NCBI GenBank assembly: GCA_013400975.1
Contig: WBMZ01009439.1
Span: 124,001-188,000, forward strand
DNA length: 64,000 nt
Direction: 5' to 3'
Source: Atrichornis clamosus
Lineage: Eukaryota > Chordata > Aves > Passeriformes > Menuridae
Positions 23,129-36,625 of this stretch are shown here, in pieces. Every line of letters starts with the position of its first letter. Within the stretch, counting starts at the first letter, position 1. The position numbers were made by a program, and so were the translations under genes. A model generated the notes under the pieces. It did not search any database. It was given only the letters and a program-made list of their open reading frames with translations, and was not told the origin of the DNA.

Positions 23129-24400
23129 GAATAAGCAGAATAAAAGGAAAGTTACAAAAATCATGGGCAGGAAAATGTTTAAAGAACAAACTATTCAAAG
23201 GCAGTCTAGTATCTGAAATCACAAAGAGTCAAAGTGTATACATAAGGAAAAAAATATTGGTGCAAAACCAATAGGTGGCCTTCGTATAAACCTTGTAATA
23301 AGATATTTCCAATTCAGGTGTAAAAAAATTGGGAACTGACATAATGTTTTAAAAAACAAAACAAACCAAAAAACTCTCTCTTGTGAATTGACATAGATGA
23401 CCTTGGAATAAGATGAATTGTGCTTGTGAAATTTCAGAAGAATTTATTCAAGTGCTTCAGTATTTCAGGTTCTAAATCTGTATCTTCAGGTTCCTCACTC
23501 AGAAACCAGTGGTGCCAGCTGCTATATATCTTCCTCTGAGAAATAATTATGTCCTCTTTGGTCTGTAAAGGATTTGTAAATTGACCAGGCTACAATCTGG
23601 GAATGAAATTCCTGAAGTGTTTGAATGTAGAAGCTTAAAAACCTGAACCTGTTTGTCAAGACATTCCTTATTGATTAGGGTGTAATCAGAGGGAGGTGTA
23701 GAAAGAAAATCATCATCAATAATGTAGAAGTCCAAGGGAAAAAGAAGAAAGAAGTAGTTTAAGTCCAATAAGAAAACTGGAAGGGAATAGCCCAATAAGG
23801 ATCTTATTTTATCAAAGATGGATGTAAATACAACAGAAAAATCCCTTAGATATTGTCAGAATTAAAATGACTCTTGGGATCAAAAGTGTGTGAAGAGAGT
23901 TGTTCTGCTGGCAATGCTGATGCTGTTGTGTGCAGGTATTGTTGTCCTTTCTTCTTTGATGTAAAGATTTCTGAATCTTTGTATATTTTATTAAAAAGAA
24001 AATGAAACTCATAAATAAGTAAAGACTCATAATGCAATCAGTTTTAATATGCTAATGGAGAGACAATCTCAAGATCAATATTTTTTTGTTTCCTCTACTT
24101 TCCCCTTCTTACTCCCATAAGTTGCCTTTTTGCTGATTGTCATGGTATATGTTTAATTCAGTTTAATTTTTCCAAAGACCATAAAAGTGTCATATTATCC
24201 TGCTTCTTTCCTTCTCCTTTCATATTATTAGTTAAATACTCATGTAATGCTTCCCTCTTATTCCACTCTGACAGATACCTTAGAGTCCAGCTTTTGGATT
24301 TCCTTCTCAAACATCTGTAGTTATTTAACAAAAATTCAAGAAGTATTCAGGCTCATTCTGAACCACCATTGATTGCCTGTGATGGAAAATAATAGATCTC

Positions 24401-24414
24401 TTTTTTTTTTTTTT
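24401..24414. repeat. T(14) tract followed by AACAGG
   Basis: The T run ends in AACAG, giving a splice-acceptor look on the + strand. No open reading frame of note follows, so it is more likely chance. Confidence 0.75.
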
Positions 24415-26378
24415 AACAGGAAACAGCTTATTAGTATCAATTCCAACTTTTAAGAGAGATTTATTCTGCTGTTCTCTGAATAGGGATGCATGATGCCCTC
24501 CTATTTGCAGCTATCCAGTCAGTCTGGGACTTCACATATAACAGTTTTAAATATAATTTATGTTAGATAAACAAAAATTCACTTTTCATAAGACCACGGG
24601 CCTGGCTTTACTCAGTCTACCATAGTTTCCTATCTCTGATGGTCACCAAAGATCCTGTCACTGAAATGGAGGGAAAAGTACAAGAGACAAAACCATGATG
24701 TTTTGTCGAAATATTCTCCAAGCAACGACTTATCAGTGATTTTTTTAACTCCTGAGTCAGAAATACTGCCTTATATTAATTCCTTTAAATAGATTGATTT
24801 TTAACCAAGAATTTTTCTGTCCCTCTTTGAATCCAAGTAATCTTTATGGTATCCACAGCACAGCTGAACTACACATCTGAAGAACCATCTCTATCTGTTG
24901 TGAATACATCATTTACTGTTGCCATTCATTGCCCTTTAATTCTTACCTTAGCAAAGAGTTGGAAAGACAACCTTACACTATTGCACTTGTTTATACACAT
25001 CCATCATATTTCTCCTGGTTCACAGCACCTCTGAGATGATCCTGGTTGCTACTTTCTACTCCTCTCCTCATTCTGTTACATTCTTTTGCCACTTTTTGTC
25101 CTGGGCAGTGTTGGGGTTTTGCTGCTGTGCACAGCTGCCTCTGTGAGGGGGTTTGTGGTGAAAGGAGTGCCTGGGGCAGAAGGGTGGCTGCCCCTGCCTG
25201 ATCACTTGGGGGGTCAGTGCAGGGACTCTGGTAGGAATATTGTTGTAGAGTTGACCCCTTGTCCTCTATGACATGTAACTGCCATGATCTGCATCCTTCG
25301 TGGTGAAGAACCATCTCAATTACAGTGATTTTGGTTCAGCATATGTCCTGCCATTCCAATGTGTGACTGTGAGCACTGCATTGACATTGTGCTGTGGCAC
25401 CAAGCTCCCCTGCTTTAAAAGTGACACTTAAGCTGCAACATTTCATAGGTGTGAATTTACCCTTGTGACATTGATGGAAGCAGTCCAAGCCTTAGTGAGC
25501 AACACAAAAGTGAAAATCAACAATGTTCAGATGAACCACAGGTTAGGTGGTCACATCTTTCTCCAAGTTCCTTCCTCCCAAGGTGGTTTGGGCTTTACCT
25601 TTGATAAGGAAGAGCTTGCTTCTTCCACCCCCCACTTTGTGTCTTCCCATGCAATTGACAGGCATCCACCTTCCACCTCACTCTTTAGTTGGTGACCTGC
25701 TGGCTCCCTTCCCTCTATTTTCCCCCAGAGACTCTGACAGAAAGGCAAGCAAATATATTATGCGTGAGAAGTGTTGGTAGGTATCATTTGTCTTTGTTAT
25801 GCTCTCTCTCTTAACACACCCACTGAAATTTATAAGCATGTTCAACATATCACAAAAATTATTCTTCTGCCCTCAGAGTACAGGCAGATTGTGGGTAGAG
25901 ATGCATGCAGAACACAACGTTTGCATTGTGCCAGTGGATTTTGTGGCAATGCAATTTAGAAAAGTTTTCATTGGTGTTGGTTTTATATTGTGACAGATGT
26001 CATATTCTTCCTGACACAAATAATAATAAAGTAGTCTCAAATGACAAAAACTACCTCCAATTGCACAAGAAAATCTTTCAGGTATCACAAGGAGTTAAAA
26101 GCAGAAATAACGCTTTGTTATAGCTGTAAAGATGTAGGCTGAAGTATGTTTCCTGTGAAACTGAGCTTAAAACTTATAAGATCTTTCCCTAGATTGTTTT
26201 TTTAAGAGGAGTAATTGATATCGCTTACATGTAACTTGTCTTCTGTCAGTTTATAACAGAATTATGATTTCAGAGATGCAGTTAGCTCAAGTCTGCACAA
26301 TAATTTTTGTAGACATTTGCAGCTGAAGCTTTATGTTATGCAATAAAGCTCTGAAACGAGGTATATTTTAATTTGGTG

Positions 26379-26393
26379 ATAATAATAATAATA
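26379..26393. repeat. ATA trinucleotide repeat (5 units)
   Basis: Five consecutive ATA units. Confidence 0.85.
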
Positions 26394-28702
26394 CAAAGCT
26401 TTGTTTATTAAGTAGTCAAAAGGTTCAAACGAGCTGTGAATTTTGAAGAAGACTTTGGCAGGAGATGAAAAATTCAACAGCATAGTTCAGAATTCCATTC
26501 AGTCTAGATGTAATCTCATTATTGCTGTGCAAAAGTTCAAAATAATAAAAGGCCTGGGCATTCTGTAGATGTTTACTTTTGACATGGGAATGTTAAAAAA
26601 AATAAGCACTTGTGTTTTTTTAAAACAGACATTGAACTTTGCAAAAATATCCAACTGGGGAGGGGCGTAAGTTGCCAGAAACAAGGAAGGAACGAATGTA
26701 TTGCTTGTTTGCTAATCGCTATGGAGACACATAGTGCCTAGGTTCTCTACATTAATTCATCAGTTTATTTGGCTTTCAAATCCTGAATGCATAAATGATC
26801 TAGAAAATCTTTTGTGTCCCTTTGGCTGTCACACTTCACTGCATTTCTAGTTAAGGAATTCTTGCAACTCAGATTCCCTCACCCTGCTCCTCAGGTTTTC
26901 TGCAGGCTATACGAAGAGTTTTGTTAACACATGATTACTCTTCAAACACCTGGCCTTTTCCAGGGATGTGAGCTATCCAAAATACAGTTTAAACATATGA
27001 AAATGCAGTAGGTGTGTATTTCCAGAGCAATGGAAAAAAGTTTTACAGGCTTTCCCAGGAAATTACAGACTTGCAATGATAATTTACTTTGTAGTATTTC
27101 CTTGCTCAGTGTACTGTTCATAGGCAATGATATATCACTATTAGTAAGCTTGAGAGAGAAATAATTTTACTTAGAAGAATTAGTATTGTTTCAAAAATAG
27201 CTATTGCTCTTCAGAAAATAGATCCTGGTATCACCATGGGTTGGTCCATTGACTGTCATCTTGGTGCCCAGCTGTGGAATGGCAGGGAACGCATGGGAGA
27301 GGAATGGAAATTACATAAAAGTCATCAATATGGAGCCGAATGGGTCCAGGATGCACTTATGGCTCTTGAGAGTTTGTGTTCAGTCTTCTTTTTCCCCATG
27401 AAAGAATCAAAAGTCTACTTTACAGCAACCAAAGAAAACCTTTATTAAAACTGGTTAAAAGTCATGAATAAATTCATGGAATAATAATAAAAAATCCATC
27501 TCAAGTTATTACACTCAAAGATGTAAACAGCATCTTACTGAGACCTTAAGCCACAGATTTCTGGAAGCTGAGAGTACTATGTTTATTGCCCTCTTGTTTC
27601 TGACACATCTGTTACTATCCACGGGCAGACAGGATGCTGGATAAAGTTGACTTTGTTCTGAGCAATTCTTACTTTTTTTTTTTTAATGTAGAAGCAGAAC
27701 ATAAGAGATGTCTGATTGCCTGACCTCTTCTTTCCCTGCCTTTAGGCATTTGCAACCTGAGACTTGTCTCTCTACACTGCTTTATATGGGAAATAACAAT
27801 GCTGAAATAATTTAAAACAAGTCTATGAGGAAAAAAGAGATCCTTTCAGTTTATCTAGTTTGAGGTCAAGTTTTTTTCTCTAGCACAGCAGATGAGTTTT
27901 ACATTCTTTTTTGCATATACAAAACTCAGTTTCCCCCTTTTTTCTCTTGATTGCATTAGTACAAACAAGGGATCCCTAGGTAGCTGTCCAATGCCATGGT
28001 GCATTTGCTGAATACAGGTTAATGTTTTTGCAACTACATTTTGTGGCTACAAAACAGTTGATTTTTTCCAAATGTCCTGGAAGGAAAATAATGGGATTCG
28101 TTATAACCAATATAGGCAGCAAATAATTCAGAAGCCACCTAGAAAAAGTCTGTTCTAAGCAAGTGTTTAGTAAACAAGTAATAAATAACCTGGAGCTCTC
28201 TGAGAAGTGTTAAGCATATTTGGCTCACAGAAAAGATGGATAAGAATGAACTTTATACTCTCCAAAGATATCACAAGAACAATTAACCAAGCACCAGGAG
28301 GTTCAAAGTGTCCATTTCTAGTTTGCACTTTTCTCTATGGATGAGGATGTTTACGGTGTTCCTGTGACATCCCTGCTTTTATGTTGGCAATATGCGTTTT
28401 TTAATAGTTTGCTTCTCTTTTGTGGGAAAGTTAATGTCAGCCACTTTCCTCTCTTCACAGATAACTTTAATACAACCAAAAAAGTGCTTTCTGCATCCCT
28501 TAGATTAAAGTAGTCACTAAATACCAGTAAAACAGCTGAAAGATATGTATTGAATAAACAGAAATGCACCTTTGAAGCTAGTCCTTTCTGGCAAATAAAA
28601 GAATAGACATGTCAGCTAGGCAAGTTTTACTTAGTTCAAAAAGAAAAAGTGTGTTGCTACCAAAACCGAGGCAAGCCAGAAACTTCAAGCTTGATTTAAA
28701 TA

Positions 28703-30230
28703 TGGAATAGAATCACAGAATGTACTGAAGGGAAGGGACCCTCAAGGATCATCAAAGCTCAACTCCTGGTCCCACACAGGACCACCCTGAGAGTCACACC
28801 CTGTGCCCAGGAGTGTTGTCCTAATGCTTCTTGATCTCTGTCAGGCTTGATTCTGTGATCACTTCCCTGGGGAGCCTGTTCCAGTGGCCAACCACCCTCT
28901 GGGTGAAAAACCTTTTCCCAATATCCAGCCTAAACATCCCCTAAAACAGCTTCATACTGTTCACTTGAGTCTTATCACTGGCTACCAGACAGAAGAGATT
29001 GGTACTTGTCCCCACACTTTTCCTCACAAGGAAGCTGTAGACTACAAGGGAGGTCTCCCCCCAGTCTCCTCTTCTCCAGGCTGAACAGACCAAGTGACCT
29101 CGTCTGCTCTTCACACAGATTCTCCTCAAGGCCCTTCAACATCTTTGTTGCCTTCCTTTGTACGCGAATTGTTTAATGTCTTTTTTATATTGTGGCACCC
29201 ACAACTGCCCCCAGCACTCGAGGTGAGGCTGCCCCAGAGCAGAGCAGAGCAGGACAATCCTCTCCCTTGCCTGGCTGGCGATGCTGTGCCTGGTGCACCC
29301 CAGGACATGGTTGGCCCTCCTGGCTGCCAGGGCACTGCTGGCTCATGTTCAACTTGCCATTGACCAGGAACCCCAGGTCCCTTTCCATGGGTCTGATCTC
29401 CAACCTCTCATTCCCCGTCTGTCTGTACATCTAGGGTTGCCCCATCTCAGGTGCAGGATCTGGCACTTTCCCTTGTTGAACTTCATATGTTTGGTGATTG
29501 CCCAACTCTCTAATTTGTCAAAGTCTCTCTGCCTTTGAGGGAGCAAACAGCTCCTCCCAATTCAGTGTTGTAGGCAAACTTAGTATAGCTCTGAGTATTG
29601 CCTTCAAGTCATTTATGAAGACAATGAAGAGCACTGGCCCTGAAATGGAGCCTTGTGGAACCACAGTAGTGACTGGCCATCAGTCAGATGTCACCCCCTT
29701 CAACACAACCCTTTGTATCTGACCCATGAGCCAGTTGCTCACAAAACACATGATGTATTTATCCAGCTGAATGTTGGACATTTTGTCCAGAAGGAGACAC
29801 AGTATCAAAAGTTTCTGTTCTAACTTCCCAAGCAAGTTTCTGAGAGGACAAACGATGGAATTAAGGAAATTAAATTTGACAAGGAGAACTTTCCCCTCAT
29901 GAAGCTGTGCTGGTTGTGACTGAAGACTGTGTTGTCCTCCAGGTGTTTCCCAAGAAATCCCAGAATAATCTTCTCCAAAATTTTACCATGCACTGAAGTA
30001 GAGCTCTCGGACATATAGCTTCCAGGGTCATCCTTCTCGCCCTTCTTGAAAATTGGGACAACATTTGCCAACTTCCCGTCAAGAGGGAGGTCTCCAGATT
30101 TCCAAGACCATTCCAAAATCATTGAGAGAGGCCTCCAATTGACACCAACCAGCTCTTTGAGTATTCTCAGACGAAACCCATTAGATTCCATAGACTTACA
30201 GGGATCCAGCTCTAGCAGCAGATTCCATAC
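28703..30230 (-). mobile_element. CR1 LINE, 1.5 kb, 5'-truncated
   Basis: This is the longest mobile element in the window. Read on the minus strand it runs from inside the ORF2 reverse transcriptase (near 30216) to the 3' end at 28703-28725, where the + strand reads AATAGAATCACAGAATG, the avian CR1 tail. The 3' region carries the familiar CR1 segments: 'gatcacttccctggggagcctgttccagtg', 'aaccttttcccaatatccagcctaaac' and 'cttctccaggctgaacag', cited as landmarks on the + strand. The coding part is described separately. The insertion lies in AT-rich unique DNA. Copies of CR1 are normally truncated at the 5' end, as here; the exact edge (30216-30230) is approximate. Confidence 0.93.
29185..30216 (-). 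pseudogene. CR1 ORF2 reverse transcriptase relic
   Basis: Conserved CR1 reverse transcriptase blocks appear in order on the minus strand: LELDPCKSMESNGF (30210-30170), ANVVPIFKKGEKDDPGSY (about 30075-30022), a QHSFMRGKFSLSNL block (about 29930-29890), FDTVS, equivalent to the FDTVPH acidic box (about 29810-29795), VPQGS and FINDL (29661-29601), FAYNTELGG (29581-29555), DKLESWA (about 29525-29505), [13 protein letters not shown] (about 29490-29450) and KLNMSQQC (about 29362-29339). The FADD catalytic aspartates of the consensus are AYN here, so polymerase activity is lost. Stops and frameshifts break it into at least four frames. CR1 reverse transcriptase copies the element's RNA at the target site; this copy is inert. 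Confidence 0.9.
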
Positions 30231-33200
30231 AAATAATGAAATTAAAGAATAATTAAATGAATAAAATTACTCACAGAATGTGAAAGCCAGTTTTTTCTTG
30301 CTCTGTTAACTTTTCTCTCACAGCTCTGCAGTGCTCTCTCTAAGATAGCCTGGGAGTTCTTTCTTCCCTTTTCTACTACAAAGCCACAGGTCAAAGAGGT
30401 GTCAGCCTTCAACCTGGAAGACAAAAGCATGTGTGCTTGGAAAACCTTTTGTAGGTGTGAGAGGAAGAATGTAATTCTCTCCTCATATGTGTGTCTGGGT
30501 GCAATAGTCATGCTGTTTATCAGAGACACCTTTCTGGAGGCTGCCTTCTTCATACTTTTTCCCTTTCTCCTGACTGCCCTGGCCTTTCTGATGGCAGCTT
30601 TTCCTGGAGAATAAGAAACTACTTCAGTTTTTCAATCCAGATCTCTGTTTTCTATGTCTCTGTGTTTCCAACTTGTGACAAGTTTTAGGGATCTGATAAC
30701 TTCAGAACTTGATTTATTTTGATTGTTCCACACAGCAACTTTTGTGTAATTTCCAGACTTTGTAGTCAAAGAGAGAGAAGGAATCATAAACCATATGAGA
30801 ATATCATGTTTATTAAATAATGAGGCTCATCCGGCCAGCTTCTTGGTTGCAGTGTAATAAATCATGTTTTTCTAATAAGGAATACATAAAGCTGTTTCAG
30901 GTACAATCCTTCTCTTATTGTCCAGATTAGCACAATTATTAAATCTATATGGAGCTCCACATTGAATATTTAATCTCCTTACATTTTTTATTAGATTCAA
31001 GATTCTAATTCAAGTGTAGTTGTAAACCTGAATACTTTATGCTAAATAGTGCAGATAAAAGCGCCTTTTTACAGAAACCATTAAGCCCAAAAATGAGAGG
31101 TCACATCTGTTTCTGTGCAATACACTGAAAATATATACTTATATCACTTTCATAACAATAAATTCTGTTACATTTTATAAGGGTGAGAGACTTCTCAGAT
31201 ATTGCTTGAAACCAATCATCCATAAATGTGTATCTCACTTGCCACTTCCCCTTCAGAGAGAGGATGTTAATATTGCTCTGCTTCACCTTACAGCTTAAAC
31301 ACTAATAATTGTGAAGAGAGATACTGGTCACTGGGTATTTTATATATGTACCTATCATTTTTAATGTCGTTAAATACAACTTCTCTTGTTGAAGCTCTGT
31401 GTATCAGCCTAGTTGAAATTCAGCTACAGCAGTGTCAATGCTGCCAAATCTAGACTGTTAACCCACAGGGGACTTCATTAGTAGATAACTTTTTTTCAGT
31501 TCAAAGATTTCACTTGAGAGTTTTAAAACTCTCTAGTTTGCTAATTAGCTAACCTCCAAGGACTGTGTTTAACAGTGTACAAACCTTTTTTATTGATCTG
31601 GGCATTTGCACATATCTCCATTCAACTTAGAGTATCACCATCCCCTGTTGCATTCAAGGACAATTGCTTTTAAACTTTGTGTGTCACAGAAGGGCCTTGC
31701 CTGGTCTATCATCTCTGCTTTTGCAGAATGCCTCTTTTCTTTTAATGTACATGAGCATAAATAATTCAGTTTTAAATACACTGGTGTCATATATTGAATG
31801 TGTTAAGAATGAGAGTTACTGCAGCACTGCAAGGGATTTCCCACATGGTTACATTTTTTCAAAGTCCATTGTAAGTTAATTCTTATAATTGGAATAATCA
31901 AGTCAGTCCCTAACAGAATATTAATCACAATCCTTGACACAAGACCGTATTCACAAAATGTTATTCTGTGGATTGCACAGTTTCCAGGCTGAGTAACATT
32001 GCTGATCAGGTCTGCATAATCAATTCCAGTCGGCAGCAACCTAATTGTACGGAAATGGAATGATTTCTTTTGTTCTGTCAGGACTCATTATGCAGCGGTT
32101 CCAGAGTGCCCCTCCATTACAGTGTTTCAGCTTTTCAGTGTCTGCTGCACAGGCTCTGGGTGGGCTGATGTTCCCAGCCCTGTCACCTCACTTCAATTTT
32201 CTATTTAGTGACAGGACTTTCTCCATTATCCAAAGAGTGCTGGAGGACAACTTTTGTATTTTTGGTGGATGGTCTGACAAGATGAGTTCCTCAGAAGTCA
32301 CGATCTTCCTGTAGGTTGGTATTATGCAGTCAGTAACATTGTTTGAAATTTTAACCCCTTTTCTTCATGTTTCAAATAAAAGACAGAGTACTGGAGGACT
32401 GTGGTCTCACTGAAAATGTCAGTCCTTGGTATACAGAATGACACTAATGAAAAAAAGGTAGGTACACACTAATTGGAAGGAAGCTTTCTGTGTCACTGGT
32501 TTACAAGGTCTTTTGTTCTGGTTTCTGTTCCTGTGAATGTAGGACCGATCTTTAATGCACGTTTCTAGGCCTTGGCTGTCCAGTTCCAATTGACTTGACT
32601 TACTGAGTTTTCATCATTTTTTTCTTGTCAAAGGCTATTTCAAAGCTTACTCATCATTTTCCTCAGGAAACACACTTGCATGCCCAAATTCTCAGTCCCT
32701 CTGCTACATCCCAATATTAATATTTGCCCTGCTTGGGTAGCATGTATTTAGATGGAACTGTTAGATACGACCCAATGCAAGTGCTATCTAAAAATACCAT
32801 TTCTTCATGTATCGCTTTTCCTCTGCACAGATGGAAGAGGGAATAGGTTCTTTATGCTTTTCAGATTGGGTAAGCACTACTGATCTGACTTCAGTTAAAA
32901 AGATTGTTTTGTCTCTGGAGCCCATTTGTTTTTCTTAGTGATTGCATCTGAGAGAGCTGACACCTTTAAATGATCTGAATTTTGGATCCTATTCTTTGTT
33001 TAGTTCTGTGTTTAGTTATTTTTATGTGTGGATCTTTAAGCTCATCTTGCTTCACAGGTACTGAGTTGCTGGACCCCTGACACTGTGAAATCAAAGTAAA
33101 AAGTACACTCACCAGAACGGTCCTTAAATTTTTAGGATTTAGTTCAAAACCTCAGTTTTCAATGGTAGGACAAACTCTAGGTAATCCTCTTTGTTACTCT

Positions 33201-36200
33201 TTGCTTGTTTGCAAGAGAAAAGGCTAAGATTTTCATACAATAATTAATTTAAACAAGGAGAAGGAAAAAAGTATTCCAGAATCTGTCCCAGTTATACCTG
33301 TGGCATTCATTCCTGAACATCCAAAAGAGTAGTTCACTTAATGGAATTTCTTTAGCATGTGAAAATATTTTTGTGTATTTTTTTCCTAACATAGTAATGT
33401 AGAAAAGTTAAGAATTCATTAATATTGGGCATTCAGTAGACAATCTGTCATTGTGATTTTGTCTGTTGTTTGGAGAAGTTTTACTTTATTGAGGTCAGTT
33501 TTACTTATGTATGCTCTTGTATTCTTGTTTTAAATTTTGGGGTTTTTTGTGGAGTGTGTACTGAATCACAGTCAATTGCGTGACACTCCATTCATGTTTG
33601 GCAGTGATAGACTCTAGAAGGTAAGACCCAGTAGCTTGAGAATCACTACATTTGATGTTGTGTCTATGCATGAAAAGTAAAGTTTTATTTTGTGGGTTTT
33701 TCCCTCTTCTTTTTCCAGGATATAAATGATATAAGTAAATTCATTTGTCATTGTTCTACAGCTGCCTAAGATCCAAGGCTAAATTTACTGTGCTTTATCT
33801 TTCATGCATTTTAGAGTGCTATGGTTTCTTCTGCTGTTGAAGAGGAATACTTAAAAAGGTAAAAAAAAAGTGCAAGGTAAAATGAACACTTTTTCAGTGA
33901 TTTTTTCTTCTTACACTTTAATCTGATAAAACTTTCTTAACCAGAGGATCAAACCAACACAAATCAATAGGATTTATTTCAAGTTTGCTACCGAGAAAGG
34001 ATCATGCTGACCCCTAGTTCTGATTGCAAGTACCATGGTATAGTCTCTTAGTGCCTTATTTGCTAAGAAAAAACAGTGAGCACGCTGGAAAACTAGCTAT
34101 GAAAAACGTAGGAACAGAAAAGTTAATACCATGTGGTACACAGTTACTTTTTATCTGCAATACTTAAAACATTGCCTTGAAGGTATTCTTTATTTGTACT
34201 CTTTAATGAGTAGATTTTAAAACTGGTTTTTATTTATGATTGTAGAACACACTTTGCAATTTGTATTCCACTGAACTCGTAGGAAAAGCTTTGCTATTCA
34301 AGAGTTTATAGAAAGGAAATGCAGGTGATAGTGTGAATTACCTAAAGAATTGAAACAAATATTTGAGTGAAATGTTTTATATTATTTGAGTACTGTTAAT
34401 TGTGTTATACTTGAGTAAATCTTCACTTCTTACTGAAGAATTCTTTTATTTGGATTTATTCTAATTTGTGGATTTACTTTCATTAAGTGGTTCAGCTGCC
34501 TCCAAATTTAACTTCTACTGAAATAGAACTGAAAGACAGCATTTTAGAGGATTTCTGATTAGACATTTCAAACAATATTAACTACCAGTTTAATCCATTT
34601 CTGGTCTCTGAACTGTGGAAACTCTTTTTTTTTTTTTTTTTTTTTTGAGTATATTAATTGCTAGAAGGCATTCCCTAAAGTTGTTTGGATAAACAATATT
34701 CAGAACAGGGATAATTTCAGAGGAGTTTTTCATCTGCAGCTCATACTTCCTCCTTCATGCTTATACTTGTTTGAATATGCCAGTCTGTGGGATATCAAAC
34801 TTTTGCCATGAGTTTGTGTGTATTTGAAGCAAAAAAAAAAAGTGATTCAGAAAAGCAGCAGCTGTCCCATTGGGTGTAAATGAAATAGCCACCACTACAG
34901 CAAATGTTGAAAAGTTTCTCCTATTCCTGTTAGGACCAGTCCCTTCTCGGATACAAACGCACAGCTTCTATCCTAGACATGAAGTGTTGATGTATTTATG
35001 AGGTAGTCGGTTCTCTAAAAGTTTTCTGGGTCAATCTGCCAGGATGCGGCATTGCTATGTACAGAAAAAGACCTTCACCTGCCTTCACCTGTTTTGCCTA
35101 CCCCTTCCCAAGTCTTTTCACTGAAGGCAATAGGGCTTTGCTTCAATGGGATGCTGCCACACAGATGCTGAAAACTAACTTTGTGTTCAGTATCCTGGCA
35201 GATGTGAAGCTTCTTTCTAGATGCCCTGGGCTATCCAAGTTACACTCACTCTGTAACCCTGTCAATTACTAAAATACCTGAGGGGTATTACTAGGGAGCA
35301 ACCACTGCAAAATCTAAAACCAACTCCCAACTTGTTATAGGAAATGCAAGTTCCTCCATTTGAGTGTTGCTGTGGCAGGAGAGACATCTCGTTTTCTAGG
35401 AGTTGACTGTACTTGTTAGATGACTTTTTTGCTCTCACCTGGTCCCCATGTTTTCCCAGCAACAGTGAAAGGTGAAAGTAAAAGTGAAATGATGTTTCTA
35501 GGTATATTTTAGGTACTGCAGTTTATGCCTTAGTCTTCACTGAAATAGTTGTAGTTCTATATATTCTGTATATTCCTCTGGGCTACTCTGTACATTAAGT
35601 TTGCATGATTAGCCAAAACTCTGTTTCTTGAGAAAGAGTTTCATTTTGTGTTTCTATTACTCAGACAGCTCTATTTCCTACACTCAGTGAGAGCGGTCAG
35701 CTGACAACTTCCTTTTTTTTCCTGTCAAATACATTCAAATGTCTTTGTTCAAGTGTAAGGAGGCAAGTGGTGCCAATGCTTGACTGCTGGTACATATGAG
35801 AGACATCCTGCAGTAGAAAAGGCGTTTTCAGTTTTGTGCAGGCTGCTCGTCTAAACCCATCATTGCATGCCACGTGTACCCTCGAGCAGCCGTCTGACTG
35901 ACTTGTGGGCAGACTCCATGCCATCTGAACAGATGGGCATGAGTGTAAGCTGACAAGGGAGCCCATATGTTCCTAAATTGTGAATGCTGAGGAGGGGATC
36001 CTTAGCCAAGAATGTGCAGATAACTTTCCAAGTCTTACGTGATTGTCATTAAGAAAACCTGGCACTGCCAAGTGAAGCTTACTCCTTTGAGTTGACTTTT
36101 GCAGCAGTTCATTGTGGATCGAGTTTCTAGGCTGCCTTTTATCCTGGCTGAACATCAGATGTCTTCAGACTTGAATCTTGCTTAGAGACCGTTGTGAATT

Positions 36201-36473
36201 TTCCACAACACTTTCAAGTCTAACCTCTGCTTGTGATGAGTCAGGAAAGCACAAACATCTGTTCTTCACCCATCATTTTTTTCTCCAGAGGAGAGAGGAT
36301 TTGACTGTTAGGATGTGAAGCTAGGTCAAGAAATATCTCAAGGTTTATTTTCTGTTGCATGATCCACAACTGGTCATGACAAAACACAGATTAAAATAAT
36401 CAGTCTAAGTAGCTGGTATAATTCATTAAGTCAAAGTAGATGTTTGAGTACTTGAAGAGAGTGGATATTTAAA
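30231..36473. other. Unique AT-rich non-coding DNA
   Basis: No gene recognised in 6.2 kb. A 103-codon open frame on the - strand (30242-30553) adjoins the CR1 but does not match CR1 ORF2. Frames at 32045-32314 (+) and 35697-35966 (-) are without domain signal. Two stretches, 30820-31010 and 31870-32045, are rich in homeodomain-type ATTA words and read like possible conserved enhancers, but this is an impression only. A T(22) run lies at 34625-34646. Confidence 0.6.
34625..34646. repeat. T(22) homopolymer
   Basis: A long T run; if it were the poly-A tail of a minus-strand retrocopy its body would lie above 34647, but nothing there is recognisable. Confidence 0.85.
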
Positions 36474-36625
36474 ATCATAGAGTCATAGAATGGTTTGAGT
36501 TGCAAGAACCCTTGAAGATCATCTAGTTCCAACCCTCCTGCCATGGGCAGGGTCACTTTTCACTAGACCAAGTTGCTCAGAGCTCCATCCAACTGGCCTT
36601 GAGCACTTCCAGTGATGATTCAAAT
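36474..36625 (-). mobile_element. CR1 3' end fragment
   Basis: The + strand reads AATCATAGAGTCATAGAATGG at the start, then the standard reverse-complement CR1 3' UTR, including 'gatcatctagttccaaccctcctgccatgggcag' and 'cactagaccaagttgctcagagctccatccaactggccttgagcacttcca' as landmarks. It is only about 150 bp, less diverged than the copy at 8283, and strongly 5'-truncated. Confidence 0.95.

Larger units (their letters stand above)
22405..28702. other. Unique AT-rich non-coding DNA
   Basis: No gene recognised over 6 kb. The best open frame is 126 codons on the - strand (22676-23056), preceded on that strand by a T-rich tract ending TTACTTTAG (about 23107-23130) that resembles a splice acceptor, and ending within an AATAAA. 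It matches no family I know. A GC-richer patch at 25086-25270 is open on both strands. A/T runs lie at 23115-23128, 24401-24414 and 27673-27684, and an AAT repeat at 26379-26393. Confidence 0.62.

Noticed and set aside
24401..24420. Poly-T plus AACAG as a splice acceptor
   Set aside because: No open frame of note follows, and T runs with AG are frequent here.
30242..30553. 103-codon minus frame adjoining the CR1 5' end, first taken as more CR1 ORF2
   Set aside because: It does not match the CR1 segment upstream of the reverse transcriptase; CR1 similarity stops near 30216-30230.
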